Source of the DNA: 67-14 sp035502775 | GTDB lineage: Bacteria; Actinomycetota; Thermoleophilia; Solirubrobacterales; 70-9 | Length of the DNA: 64,000 nucleotides | Assembly: GCA_035502775.1 (NCBI GenBank) | Contig: DATJUB010000078.1 | Span: 1-64,000 of the forward strand | Reading direction: 5' to 3' | Shown: piece by piece, positions 1-10,429 of the stretch | Layout of the letters: every line of letters begins with the position of its first letter | Numbering within the stretch: the first letter of the stretch is position 1 | Translations under genes and position numbers: made by a program | The notes under the pieces: generated by a model | The model's database searches: none | Seen by the model: only the letters and a program-made list of their open reading frames with translations | Told to the model about the DNA's origin: nothing

Positions 1-31
1 CAAAACCGCACCCACCTTCTCGGGTTGGGCT

Positions 32-787
32 CTACTTCGGGGCCATTCGGAGGGCTCCGTCGAGGCGGATCACCTCTCCGTTGAGCATCACGTTGTCGAC
101 GATGTGGACGGCCAGGGCACCGAACTCCTCCGGGATGCCGAGGCGTGACGGGAAGGGGATGTTCTCTCCGAGCGCCTTGCGGGCCGGCTCCGGCAACAGC
201 GCGAGCAGCGGGGTGTCGAACAGGCCCGGGGCGATCGTCATGACCCTTACTCCGCTGCGGGACAGGTCACGCGCCGCCGGCAGGGTGAGGCCGACCACGC
301 CGGCCTTGCCCGCCGCGTAGGCGGTCTGGCCGATCTGGCCGTCGTAGGCCGCGATCGACGCCGTGTTGATGCACACACCGCGCTGGAGATGCTCGTCGGG
401 CTCATTTCCGACCATGACCTCGGCGGCGAGCCGCAGCACGTTGATCGTGCCCATCAGGTTGATGCCGATCGCCCACTTGTAGCCGTCGAGTCCCGCGGCG
501 CCGTCCTTGCCGACGATCCGTCCGGCGGCGCCGACTCCAGCGCAGTTGACGCAGATCCGCAGGCCACCCTCACCCGCAGCCGCCGAGGCGACCGCGGCCT
601 TGACCTGGTCTTCGTCGGTCACATCGGCGACGACGAAGGTGCCGCCGATCTCACGGGCGACCGCGCCGCCCTTCTCCTCGTTCAGATCGGCGACGGTGAC
701 GACATGTCCGGCTTCGGCCAGCTTGCGGGCCGTTGCCTCGCCGAGACCGGAAGCTCCACCGAAGACGATTGCTGCCTGGGACTTCAT
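32..787 (-). CDS. SDR-family 3-hydroxyacyl-CoA dehydrogenase-like oxidoreductase
   Basis: 251-residue cytosolic NAD(P)-dependent oxidoreductase of the classical short-chain dehydrogenase family. Visible are the Rossmann motif GGASGLG near residue 10, the NCAG motif, and the catalytic Ser...Tyr-x-x-x-Lys (NTAS then YAAGK near residue 156). Length and the C-terminal GEVIRLDGALRM resemble the type-2 3-hydroxyacyl-CoA dehydrogenase (HSD10-like) group. It is divergent from an acyl-CoA dehydrogenase with only 35 bases between start codons, which supports a role in beta-oxidation of fatty or branched acyl-CoAs. AGGA precedes the ATG. The substrate is inferred, not shown. Confidence 0.85.
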   Translation of the reverse strand: MKSQAAIVFGGASGLGEATARKLAEAGHVVTVADLNEEKGGAVAREIGGTFVVADVTDEDQVKAAVASAAAGEGGLRICVNCAGVGAAGRIVGKDGAAGLDGYKWAIGINLMGTINVLRLAAEVMVGNEPDEHLQRGVCINTASIAAYDGQIGQTAYAAGKAGVVGLTLPAARDLSRSGVRVMTIAPGLFDTPLLALLPEPARKALGENIPFPSRLGIPEEFGALAVHIVDNVMLNGEVIRLDGALRMAPK

Positions 788-822
788 TTCCTGATTGCTC
801 CTCTTGAAATAGAGTTCGCTGA

Positions 823-1971
823 ATGGATAGAGAGATCTTCGAAGCTGATCACAAAGACTTCCGCGAAAGCGTACGCCGCTTCATCGCCGATGAGATGTCC
901 CCCAACTTCGAGCAGTGGGAAGAAGAGGGCCTGATGCCGCGCGAGGTCTTCAAGAAGGCCGGCGAGAAGAACATGCTCGCGATGAACGCGCCGGAGGAAT
1001 ACGGCGGTCTCGGGCTCGACGATTTCCGTTTCAACCAGGTGATCGTGGAGGAGGGCCAGTACGCCGGGGTCACCGGCAGCATGCTCGGCATCTCGCTCCA
1101 CAACGACGTCTGCTTCCCCTACTTCATGGAGTACTGCACCCCGGAGCAGAAGGAACGCTGGATCCCGGGAATCGTCGACGGCAGCCTGATCACGGCGGTC
1201 GCGATGACCGAGCCCGGCATCGGATCCGATCTCGCCTCGATGACCACCAAGGCGATCAAGGACGGTGACCACTACGTGGTCGACGGATCGAAGACCTTCA
1301 TCACCAACGGCATCAACGCCGACCTGATCATCACCGCGGTCAAGACGGACCCGAAGGAGAAGCACAAGGGAATGTCGCTGATGATCATCGAACGCGGCAT
1401 GGACGGTTTCGAACGGGGCCGCAACCTCGACAAGGCCGGCATGCATTCGCAGGACACCGCCGAGCTCTTCTTCAACGAGGTGCCGGTGCCGGAGGAGAAC
1501 CTGCTCGGCGACGAGGGCATGGGCTTCAAGTACCTAGTCTTCAACCTCGCCCAGGAGCGCATGTCGATCGCGGTCGCCGCGATCGCCTCGGCCCAGGCCG
1601 CGCTCGACTGGACCCTCGAGTACGTGAAGGAGCGCACCGCTTTCGGCAAGCCGATCGGTTCCTTCCAGAACTCCCGTTTCAAGCTGGCCGAGATCGCGAC
1701 CGAGGTCGACCTCGGCACCGTCTACCTGGACCGCTGCGTGAAGGCCCTCAACGAGGGCAAGCTCTCGGTCGAGGACGCCGCCAAGGCGAAGTGGTGGAGC
1801 ACCGAGATGGCGGGCCGCGTGATCGACGAATGCGTCCAGCTCCACGGCGGCTACGGCTACATGATGGAGTACCCGATCGCCCGTCTCTGGACCGACCACC
1901 GAGTCACCCGCATCTACGGCGGAACCACCGAGATCATGAAAGAGATCGTCGGCCGCTCCCTGGGCGTCTGA
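823..1971 (+). CDS. Acyl-CoA dehydrogenase
   Basis: 382-residue FAD-dependent acyl-CoA dehydrogenase, full length for the family. It oxidises the alpha-beta bond of an acyl-CoA and passes electrons to ETF. The first signature (AMTEPGIGSDLASM) and the FAD-binding C-terminal signature (RIYGGTTEIMKEI) are clear. The C-terminal motif reads YGGT where short/medium-chain enzymes have YEGT with the catalytic Glu. A Glu in LAQERMSIA (about residue 245) occupies the place of the catalytic base in long-chain and isovaleryl enzymes, so this is probably an LCAD/IVD-type dehydrogenase. No strong ribosome-binding site is seen before the ATG. It is divergent from the SDR gene upstream. Confidence 0.92.
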   Translation: MDREIFEADHKDFRESVRRFIADEMSPNFEQWEEEGLMPREVFKKAGEKNMLAMNAPEEYGGLGLDDFRFNQVIVEEGQYAGVTGSMLGISLHNDVCFPYFMEYCTPEQKERWIPGIVDGSLITAVAMTEPGIGSDLASMTTKAIKDGDHYVVDGSKTFITNGINADLIITAVKTDPKEKHKGMSLMIIERGMDGFERGRNLDKAGMHSQDTAELFFNEVPVPEENLLGDEGMGFKYLVFNLAQERMSIAVAAIASAQAALDWTLEYVKERTAFGKPIGSFQNSRFKLAEIATEVDLGTVYLDRCVKALNEGKLSVEDAAKAKWWSTEMAGRVIDECVQLHGGYGYMMEYPIARLWTDHRVTRIYGGTTEIMKEIVGRSLGV

Positions 1972-1987
1972 CCAGCCAAACCCAACT

Positions 1988-2090
1988 CTGGCAATGATCG
2001 GGGTCCTATTTGGCGCCCGACCGTTGCCAGACATGAGGGCTTGGAGCCTGGCAACGATCGAGGGGTAAATAGGCCTCCGATCATTGCCAG
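1988..2090. repeat. Pair of 43-bp palindromic elements in inverted orientation
   Basis: Two 43-bp units, 1988-2030 and 2048-2090, start exactly 60 bp apart. Each begins CTGGCAA and ends TTGCCAG and folds into a hairpin with a GATCGG-type inner stem. The second unit, read on the minus strand, matches the first (shared CTGGCAATGATCGG and CCTATTT), so they are inverted copies of one element with only a few differences. They lie between the convergent acyl-CoA dehydrogenase and sdhB genes. No T-run follows, so they look more like a REP/BIME-type repeat than a plain terminator, though they could also stop transcription. Confidence 0.75.
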
Positions 2091-2163
2091 ACCTGCTTCA
2101 GGTGCGGGCTACTTTCTGTTGTTGCGATGGAGGCTGATCGAGTTTCGATCCGGTCGCCGCTTG

Positions 2164-2933
2164 CTACTGTGCGAGCATCCGGGGAGCGTGCTTCGGCTTC
2201 TTCTTCACCGTCGCCTTGCGGTACTCGCGGTTCAGCATGCTGATCACGTCGAGTGAGATCTCCTGCGGGCAGGCCCGGGAGCACTCGCCGAAGTTGGTGC
2301 AGCCGCCGAAGCCCTCCGCGTCCATCTGGTTGACCATGTTGATCGCGCGGGACTCGCGTTCGGGCTGACCCTGGGGCAGCAGGTTGAGGTGCGTGACCTT
2401 GGCTCCGGTGAAGAGCATCGCCGCGCCGTTGGGGCAGGCCGCGACACAGGCGCCGCAGCCGATGCAGATCGCCGCGTCCATCGCCTGCTCCTGAACGGCC
2501 GGAGCCACCGGCATCGCGTTCGGCTCGGGCTGCGGACCGGTGGTCGTGCTGATGTAGCCGCCGGCCTGGATCACGCGATCGAGCGCGCTGCGGTCGGTGA
2601 CCAGATCGCGGATCACGGGAAGGGTGTTGCTGCGGAACGGCTCCACCTTGATCGTGGCGCCGTCGATGAAGTCCCGCATGTAGGTCTGGCAGGAGGTGAC
2701 CTGGCGCGGACCGTGAGGGTTGCCGTCGATCACCAGCGAACAGGATCCGCAGATGCCCTCACGGCAATCGGAGTCGAAGGCGACCGTGCGCTTCTTCTCC
2801 CGGCTGAGGCGCTCATTGAGCTGATCCAGCATCTCGAGGAACGAGGCGTCCGGATCGATGTCCTTGACGACGAAGGTCTCGAAGACCCCATCCTGTCCGG
2901 ATTCGAACTGCCGCCAGATCTCGAGCTTGAAAT

Positions 2934-2937
<4 letters not shown>
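2164..2937 (-). CDS. sdhB: Succinate dehydrogenase iron-sulfur subunit
   Basis: 257-residue iron-sulfur subunit of succinate dehydrogenase (complex II), carrying electrons from SdhA to the membrane subunit. The 2Fe-2S ligands are in CREGICGSCS, the 4Fe-4S ligands in CIGCGACVAACP and the 3Fe-4S ligands in CTNFGECSRACP, in the normal order. The GTG start at 2937 is chosen because it overlaps the sdhA stop by four bases (GTGA) and gives the expected N-terminus VNFKLEIWRQ. The frame stays open further upstream inside sdhA, but that part is not SdhB-like. Last gene of the sdhCAB operon. Confidence 0.96.
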
Positions 2938-4843
<1,906 letters not shown>

Positions 4844-4844
<1 letters not shown>

Positions 4845-5575
4845 CAGAGGACTCCTCCGGAAATCGCGGTGATCGTGGAACTCGGGACATTCGGCTCCGC
4901 GAGTACGTCAGTCCAGAAAAGGATCGGCACGAGCGCGAAACCGACCACCAGCACGAGCGCCAGAGCCGTGGCCCCGAGACGGATCTTCTGGTTGCGGGCC
5001 GGCGAGTCGAGACCGAGCGTCTGGGTGAGGCTCCAGATCCCGTGGCGGAGATGAATGCCGATCAGGACGAGGGCGACCAAGTAGATCGCGACGAAATACC
5101 ACTCCTGGAATGCGTTGTAGAGGTTGGCGTAGATCTCGCCGTGGTGGAGCGGGGTCACGTCGATCGTGAGCGTCGTGAACTGCAGGATGTGGAAGATGAT
5201 GAAAGCGATCAGCAGGGTGCCGCTGACCATCATCAGGCGGGATTCCATCGAACGGCCGATCCGCTTCGCCGGGTACTGCGCCGGACGGGCCGCCCGGTTG
5301 CGGGCGCTCAGCTGGACGACGCCGGTGATGTGGACGATCACGGCTCCGAGGAGCAGCGCGCGCATCAGCCACACGATCCCGGCGTATGGGATCAGGGGCT
5401 CGCCGAAATCACGGAGCCAATGGCCGTACCAGTCGACCCGCGCCTCGGAGACACCGGGTCCCCAGAGCGAGTTCAGGTTGCCGGCCATGTGAAGAATGAG
5501 ATAGCCGAGGAGAAAGGCCCCGGTCACGGCGACGATGGTCTTCTTGCCGATCGTCGATTTCCACATATCAACCAC
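4844..5575 (-). CDS. sdhC: Succinate dehydrogenase cytochrome b subunit
   Basis: Membrane anchor of complex II, of the single-polypeptide cytochrome b type found with B. subtilis-like enzymes; no separate sdhD is present. About five hydrophobic segments are visible, with histidines suited to heme binding in YLILHMAGN, FIIFHILQF and HLRHGIW. It passes electrons from SdhB to the quinone pool. Three in-frame starts exist: GTG 5584, GTG 5575 and ATG 5566. GTG 5575 is preferred because GGGGGA lies at proper distance before it. First gene of sdhCAB. The 180 bases upstream hold no gene and presumably the operon promoter, but I see no clear -35/-10 pair. Confidence 0.92.
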
Positions 5576-5755
5576 GGATACCACTCCCCCGAATGGTTGT
5601 CTTGAACTGAGCTTTGGACGTCACGGCCTTCAATCTTATGGAGCGGCAGGCGCCGGTGACGGCCGGTGTTATGGCTTTGGGATGCCTAATTCATGCCCGT
5701 GCGGTCGGGATACCGCCTCTGATGGGGTCCGGAGCGCCCCGGCCGGAGGGTGACG

Positions 5756-5959
5756 CTACTTGCGGGCCGTGATCCGGTCCAGCTCGACCTCGCCGCCCTC
5801 TTTGGTGTCTTCCATGACCACGTAACAGAGCGGCGGACCGCCGAAGAAGGTCGCGTTCTCGCCTTCGCCCACGAAGATGCCGGGACGGGTCGAACCGTCG
5901 GCGTTGTGCACCCAGATCTCCTGGCCCTTTTCGAATCCCTCGAATCCCTTGTCGGACAT
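5756..5959 (-). CDS. Small conserved-looking hypothetical protein
   Basis: 67-residue soluble protein whose family I do not recognise. The sequence starts MSDKGFEGFEKGQEIWVH, with a central GIFVGEGENATFFGG and a C-terminal acidic stretch ending ELDRITARK. The regular strand-and-turn pattern suggests a small beta-barrel. Codon use matches neighbouring genes, and the reading frame is bounded by intergenic sequence on both sides. It is divergent from the esterase gene at 6018 and lies upstream of the sdh operon on the same strand, but 180 bases away. No function can be assigned. Confidence 0.6.
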   Translation of the reverse strand: MSDKGFEGFEKGQEIWVHNADGSTRPGIFVGEGENATFFGGPPLCYVVMEDTKEGGEVELDRITARK

Positions 5960-6017
5960 GGCCCCAATCTACATTCTCCCGGCGGCGCGATGCCCGCATT
6001 AGAGTGGCTGCAGACAG

Positions 6018-6641
6018 ATGCCCGCGTCCGACTTCGAACATGTCTTCCAGCCCGGCGAAGGTGCCTGGACCCTCCTGCTGCTGCACGGCACCGGAGGGGA
6101 TCAGAACGACCTGGTTCCCCTGGGACGCCAGCTCGCACCGGGAGCGAACCTGCTCAGCCCGCGCGGCAAGGTCCTGGAGAACGGCGTCTCGCCCCGCTTC
6201 TTCCGCCGGCTCGCGATCGGCCAGCTCGACATTCCGGACCTGATCGAGCGGACCGACGAACTCGCCGCCTGGGTCGGCGAGGCCGCCGCCGAGTATTCGC
6301 TCGACCCCGGGCGAATCGTCGCCCTGGGCCTTTCCAACGGGGCCAACATCGCGGTGAGCCTGCTCTTCCGGCATCCCGAGCTGCTCGCGGGCGCCGGTCT
6401 GCTCCGTCCGATGCTGCCCTACGACCCGCCGGAAGGCCTCGATCTGAGCGGCCGTCCGGTCCTGATCGCCGCCGGCGGCAGGGATCCCTACGTGCCGGCC
6501 AGTGAGAGCGTCAGTCTCGGCAAGGTCCTGGAGGCGGGCGGGGCCGAGGTGACGACGCACCTGAATCCGGAGGCGGGTCACGGCCTCACCGAGGGCGACC
6601 TGGTGGAAACATCGCGCTGGATCACCGCTCTGCTGGCCTGA
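6018..6641 (+). CDS. Carboxylesterase/phospholipase-type alpha/beta hydrolase
   Basis: 207-residue cytosolic serine hydrolase of the small carboxylesterase/phospholipase family (YpfH/EstB-like). The oxyanion region LLLHGTGGDQNDL follows the first strand. The nucleophile elbow reads GLSNGANIA (about residue 107). The acid lies in AAGGRDPYVP and the histidine in PEAGHGLTEGD near the C-terminus, so the triad is complete. There is no signal peptide. It probably cleaves small carboxylic esters or lysophospholipids; the substrate is unknown. A short gap separates it from the lipoprotein gene that follows. Confidence 0.85.
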   Translation: MPASDFEHVFQPGEGAWTLLLLHGTGGDQNDLVPLGRQLAPGANLLSPRGKVLENGVSPRFFRRLAIGQLDIPDLIERTDELAAWVGEAAAEYSLDPGRIVALGLSNGANIAVSLLFRHPELLAGAGLLRPMLPYDPPEGLDLSGRPVLIAAGGRDPYVPASESVSLGKVLEAGGAEVTTHLNPEAGHGLTEGDLVETSRWITALLA

Positions 6642-6670
6642 GGCAGGCGCCCGAGGGCTATATTCGTGCG

Positions 6671-7222
6671 ATGCCCACCTCTCGCAGCACTCTCTGCCTC
6701 GTCCTGATCGCCGGTGCCGGTCTGCTGGCCGGCTGCGAAGCATCGGTGAGCACGGGTGGCGACACGATCGATTCGGGTGATGCCGAGCTGACGATCAAGC
6801 GCCAGTATCCCGGCCAGGCCGAGGGCCTGAAGTTGACCGAGATCAGCTGCGGCGAGGCGGACGCGAAGGTCGATTCCAAGTTCACCTGCACCGGCGAGAA
6901 CGATGCCGGGGTGAGCCTCGATTTCGAATCGACGATCACCGAGGTCAACGATGACACCGGCAAGGTCGGTTTCGATTGGACGATCACCAAGGCGACCTCG
7001 GACGGCAAGGTCTATGGCGACGCGGCGGCCGAGAATCTTCAGCGGCAGGGCTACGCGGTCACTGCGGTCGAGTGTCCCGCGATCGTGATCGAGAAGGGCC
7101 GGCAGGTCGATTGCGAGGCGACCATGGACGACGGCTCGAAGCAGAACGCGACCCTGACTCTCACCAACGGCAACGGCGGGTTCAACGTGAAGACGTCCGG
7201 CCCGCTGGACAGTTCCGGCTGA
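6671..7222 (+). CDS. DUF4333 lipoprotein
   Basis: 183-residue predicted lipoprotein. A short signal peptide ends in the lipobox LLAGC (Cys near residue 22), so it should be lipid-anchored to the outer face of the membrane. The rest looks like two tandem copies of a DUF4333-type domain: each has the pattern YPGQAEG-L/YAV, then a conserved Cys (ISCGEAD; VECPAIV), then a second Cys (FTCTGEND; VDCEATMDDG). That layout is common in actinobacterial secreted proteins of unknown role. It starts 30 bases after the esterase and ends before the metY promoter. Confidence 0.78.
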   Translation: MPTSRSTLCLVLIAGAGLLAGCEASVSTGGDTIDSGDAELTIKRQYPGQAEGLKLTEISCGEADAKVDSKFTCTGENDAGVSLDFESTITEVNDDTGKVGFDWTITKATSDGKVYGDAAAENLQRQGYAVTAVECPAIVIEKGRQVDCEATMDDGSKQNATLTLTNGNGGFNVKTSGPLDSSG

Positions 7223-7259
7223 GCCGGATTCACGACCCGGCGGGATCAATCCCCTATTC

Positions 7260-7285
7260 TTGATCAAGTTACTAGGTTATTAACC
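7260..7285 (+). promoter_or_regulatory. AT-rich promoter/operator region before metY
   Basis: An AT-rich stretch in otherwise GC-rich DNA lies about 50-75 bases before the metY start. It contains an 11-bp perfect palindrome GGTTATTAACC (7275-7285), and TTGATC at 7260 may serve as a -35 element. No SAM riboswitch fold is recognisable here. The palindrome is a candidate operator for a sulfur- or methionine-responsive repressor controlling metYXW; the protein that would bind is not identified. Confidence 0.4.
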
Positions 7286-7332
7286 GGATTCTCGGCAGCA
7301 CCCGATTTCAACATGAACCGAACAGGAGAACC

Positions 7333-8628
7333 ATGAGCGACGAAGAGACCAGTTTCAGCCCCGAGACGATCGCCCTCCACGCAGGCCAGGAGCCGGATCC
7401 GACCACCAACGCGCGGGCCGTGCCGATCTATCAGACGGTGTCCTACGCCTTCAACGACGCCCAGCACGCACAGGACCTGTTCGCGCTGGCCGAGCCGGGC
7501 AACATCTACACCCGGATCATGAACCCGACCTGGGATGTGCTCGAGCAGCGCATGACCGCGCTCGAAGGCGGAGTCGCGGCCCTCGCGGTCGCCTCCGGCC
7601 AGGCCGCGGTCACCTACTCGGTGCTGAACATCGCCCGCTCCGGTGACAACATCATCGCGCTCTCGAAGCTGTACGGCGGCACCTACAACCTGTTCGCCCA
7701 CACCCTGCCGCAGTACGGCATCGAGGTCCGCTTCGTCGATCCCGACGACGTCTCCTCACTCGAGGGCAGCGTCGACGACAGGACCCGCCTGGTCTTCGCC
7801 GAGACGATCGGCAACCCCAAGCTGAACGTGGTCGACATCGAGGCCTGGGCCGAAGCCGCCCACGCCAAGGGCCTGCCCCTGATCGTCGACAACACGGTCC
7901 CGACCCCGGTGCTCAGCAACGTGTTCGAGCTCGGCGCCGACATCGCGGTCCACTCGGCGACCAAGTTCATCGGCGGCCACGGCACCTCGATCGGCGGCGT
8001 GATCGTCGACTCGGGCAAGTTCGACTGGGTCGCCAACAAGGAGCGCTTCCCGGGCCTGACCGAGCCCGATCCCTCCTACCACGGGGTCGTATGGGCGGAC
8101 GCGATGGGACCGGCCGCCTACGTGGGCCGGGTGCGCACCGTTCTGCTGCGGAACACCGGCGCGGCGCTCTCGCCGTTCAACGCCTTCCTGCTGCTCCAGG
8201 GCATCGAGACCCTGCCGCTGCGGATGGAGCGTCACGTCGAGAACGCGACCGCGGTCGCCAAGCATCTCGAGGGCAGGGACGGCGTGACCTGGGTCTCGTA
8301 CCCCGGACTCGAGAGCTCCGAGTACTACGAGGTCGCCCAGCGGGTCCTGCCCGGTGGTGGCGGCGCGCTGGTCGCCTTCGGCGTCGAGGGTGGCCGTGAG
8401 GCCGGACGCAAGTTCATCGATTCGCTCGAGCTGTTCTCCCATCTGGCGAACATCGGCGACGCGAAGTCCCTGGCGATCCACCCGGCGACCACGACCCATT
8501 CGCAGCTGGACGAGGGTGAACTGGCCGACGCCGGTGTGACCGACGACATGGTCCGCCTCTCGGTCGGCATCGAGAACATCGACGACATCCTGGCCGACAT
8601 CGACCAGGCGCTCGCCAAAGCGAAATAG
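7333..8628 (+). CDS. metY: O-acetylhomoserine sulfhydrylase (aminocarboxypropyltransferase)
   Basis: 431-residue PLP enzyme of the Cys/Met metabolism family. It makes homocysteine from O-acylhomoserine and sulfide, the direct sulfhydrylation route to methionine. The PLP lysine is in HSATKFIGGHG (about residue 218). The N-terminal HAGQEPDPTTNARAVPIYQT and the family length (about 430) fit MetY rather than the shorter MetB/MetC. AGGAGA precedes the ATG. It is followed after nine bases by metX and then metW, forming a complete acylation-plus-sulfhydrylation operon. Confidence 0.93.
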   Translation: MSDEETSFSPETIALHAGQEPDPTTNARAVPIYQTVSYAFNDAQHAQDLFALAEPGNIYTRIMNPTWDVLEQRMTALEGGVAALAVASGQAAVTYSVLNIARSGDNIIALSKLYGGTYNLFAHTLPQYGIEVRFVDPDDVSSLEGSVDDRTRLVFAETIGNPKLNVVDIEAWAEAAHAKGLPLIVDNTVPTPVLSNVFELGADIAVHSATKFIGGHGTSIGGVIVDSGKFDWVANKERFPGLTEPDPSYHGVVWADAMGPAAYVGRVRTVLLRNTGAALSPFNAFLLLQGIETLPLRMERHVENATAVAKHLEGRDGVTWVSYPGLESSEYYEVAQRVLPGGGGALVAFGVEGGREAGRKFIDSLELFSHLANIGDAKSLAIHPATTTHSQLDEGELADAGVTDDMVRLSVGIENIDDILADIDQALAKAK

Positions 8629-8637
8629 CGAGCAGTC

Positions 8638-9777
8638 GTGCCCGAGGGTGTAGGTCTCGTCAAGACTCAGCGGGTGGTCGTGTTCGACCGCGACCATCCG
8701 CTGACCCTCGACTCGGGCGCGGTCATCGAAGAGGTCGAGGTCGCCTACGAGACCTACGGTGAGCTGAACGAGGACCGGAGCAACGCGGTCTTCATCTGCC
8801 ACGCCCTCTCCGGTGACGCGCATGCGGCCGGGATCCACGAGGGCGACGACCCGAACCGTCCCGGCTGGTGGGACAACCTGATCGGCCCGGGCCGCCCGCT
8901 GGACACCGACCGCTTCTTCGTCATCTGCGCCAACGTGCTCGGCGGCTGCAAGGGAACCACCGGACCCTCGTCGATCGATCCGGCAACGGGTGAGCCGTAC
9001 GGGCTGAGGTTCCCGCTGATCCAGGTGCGTGACCTGGTGAACGTGCACCGGGCACTCTTGGCGAAGCTCGGAATCGAGAAGCTGCTCGCCGCGGTCGGCG
9101 GATCGCTGGGCGGCATGCAGGCCCTGCAGTGGTCGCTCGACCATCCTGGGGAGATCGGCGGGGCCCTGATCGTGGCGGCATCGGCCCGGCTTTCGGCGCA
9201 GAACATCGCTTTCTCGGCGGTCGCCCGCGAGGCGATCATGCGCGATCCCGACTTCGCCGACGGTGACTACTACGGCACCGGCAAGAGGCCCGACCGGGGC
9301 CTCGCCCTCGCCCGGATGATCGGCCACATCACCTACCTTTCCGAGGAATCGATGCGGGAGAAGTTCGGCCGCCGGATCCAGGACGCCGAGGTTCCCCGCT
9401 ACGGCTTCGACGTCGATTTCCAGGTCGAGAGCTATCTTCACTACCAGGGGCAATCGTTCGTCGAACGTTTCGACGCCAACACCTATCTCTACCTCGGGCG
9501 GGTGATGGACTACTTCGACCCATTCGCCGATCCGGTCCGCACCCGAACCCAGATCGCCGGAGGAGACACCCGGTTCCTGGTGCTCTCCTTCGACTCCGAC
9601 TGGCGGTTCTCCACCGAGCATGCGCGGGAGATGGCGGGTGAGCTGCGCGCGGCCGGGGCGCCGGTCACGTTCCGCGAGATCTCTTCGCCGCATGGGCATG
9701 ACTCGTTTCTCTTCCCGACGCCCGACTACCACCAGACCGTCGCCGGCTACATGGACCGGCTGGAGGCCTCGGTCTGA
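8638..9777 (+). CDS. metX: Homoserine O-acyltransferase (acetyltransferase type)
   Basis: 379-residue alpha/beta-hydrolase-fold acyltransferase that activates homoserine for methionine synthesis. The nucleophile motif is GGSLGGMQAL (about residue 158). The catalytic Asp lies in SFDSDWRFST and the His in PHGHDSFL. The HALSGDAHAAG and NVLGGCKGTTGP segments are typical of MetX. Homologues encoded with metW in some bacteria use succinyl-CoA, so acetyl versus succinyl specificity cannot be settled here. GTG start nine bases after metY; one-base overlap with metW. Confidence 0.93.
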   Translation: MPEGVGLVKTQRVVVFDRDHPLTLDSGAVIEEVEVAYETYGELNEDRSNAVFICHALSGDAHAAGIHEGDDPNRPGWWDNLIGPGRPLDTDRFFVICANVLGGCKGTTGPSSIDPATGEPYGLRFPLIQVRDLVNVHRALLAKLGIEKLLAAVGGSLGGMQALQWSLDHPGEIGGALIVAASARLSAQNIAFSAVAREAIMRDPDFADGDYYGTGKRPDRGLALARMIGHITYLSEESMREKFGRRIQDAEVPRYGFDVDFQVESYLHYQGQSFVERFDANTYLYLGRVMDYFDPFADPVRTRTQIAGGDTRFLVLSFDSDWRFSTEHAREMAGELRAAGAPVTFREISSPHGHDSFLFPTPDYHQTVAGYMDRLEASV

Positions 9778-10370
9778 TGCGGGCGGATCTCGACATCGTC
9801 GCCGGCCTGGTCGGGCGGGACCAGAACGTGCTCGACCTCGGCTGCGGCGACGGAACCCTGCTGGAGACACTGATCGAGCGTCAGGGATGCAGGGGCCTGG
9901 GTGTGGAACGGGATCTGGACGATTTCCATGCGTGCATCGACCGGGGAGTGCCGGTCACCCACGGCGACCTCGAGCAGGAACTGCGGCGCACGGGAACCGA
10001 GACCTTCGACTGTTCGGTGCTCTCCCTGACCCTCCAGGCGGTCCGCCATCCCGACCGGGTGCTCGAGGAGATGCGCCGGGTGGCCCCGCGCCAGATCGTC
10101 TCGCTGCCGAACTTCGGCCACTGGAGGCTGCGGACCGACCTCGCGCTGCGCGGCCGGATGCCGGTCACCCCGATGCTTCCCTACCGGTGGTACGACACCC
10201 CGAACATCCACCTCTGCACGCTGGCCGACTTCGAGGATCTCGCCCGCCAGGCCGGACTCGAGATCCGGGCGAGGATCCTGGTCGACGCCGACGGCAGGCG
10301 AAAGAGCGGCCTGACCGGGCGTGCCCCGAACCTGCTGGCCAAGGGCGCGGTCTACTCGCTTTCCGCCTGA
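9777..10370 (+). CDS. metW: Methionine biosynthesis protein MetW
   Basis: 197-residue class I methyltransferase-fold protein of the MetW family. The SAM-binding motif VLDLGCGDGTLLE is near residue 18, and the family segments LGVERDLDDFHACIDRGVPV and GRMPVTPMLPYRWYDTPNIH are present. MetW is needed with MetX for homoserine acylation in several bacteria. It starts on the last base of metX (TGATG), indicating translational coupling and a MetX-MetW partnership. No methyl acceptor is known. Confidence 0.92.
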   Translation: MRADLDIVAGLVGRDQNVLDLGCGDGTLLETLIERQGCRGLGVERDLDDFHACIDRGVPVTHGDLEQELRRTGTETFDCSVLSLTLQAVRHPDRVLEEMRRVAPRQIVSLPNFGHWRLRTDLALRGRMPVTPMLPYRWYDTPNIHLCTLADFEDLARQAGLEIRARILVDADGRRKSGLTGRAPNLLAKGAVYSLSA

Positions 10371-10429
10371 GCGCCGCGCCGCGAATCCAGCTCCGGTGGA
10401 AATGAGTCGTTCGCGCGGCTAGTCTCTTC

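Noticed and set aside
7223..7332. SAM riboswitch before metY
   Set aside because: No SAM-I/II type helices or conserved loops are recognisable in these 110 bases; only an AT-rich palindrome stands out.
7756..9870. Long open frame on the minus strand across metY and metX
   Set aside because: It is antisense to two well-recognised methionine genes and has the low-complexity Arg/Asp/Val-rich composition of a GC-rich shadow frame.
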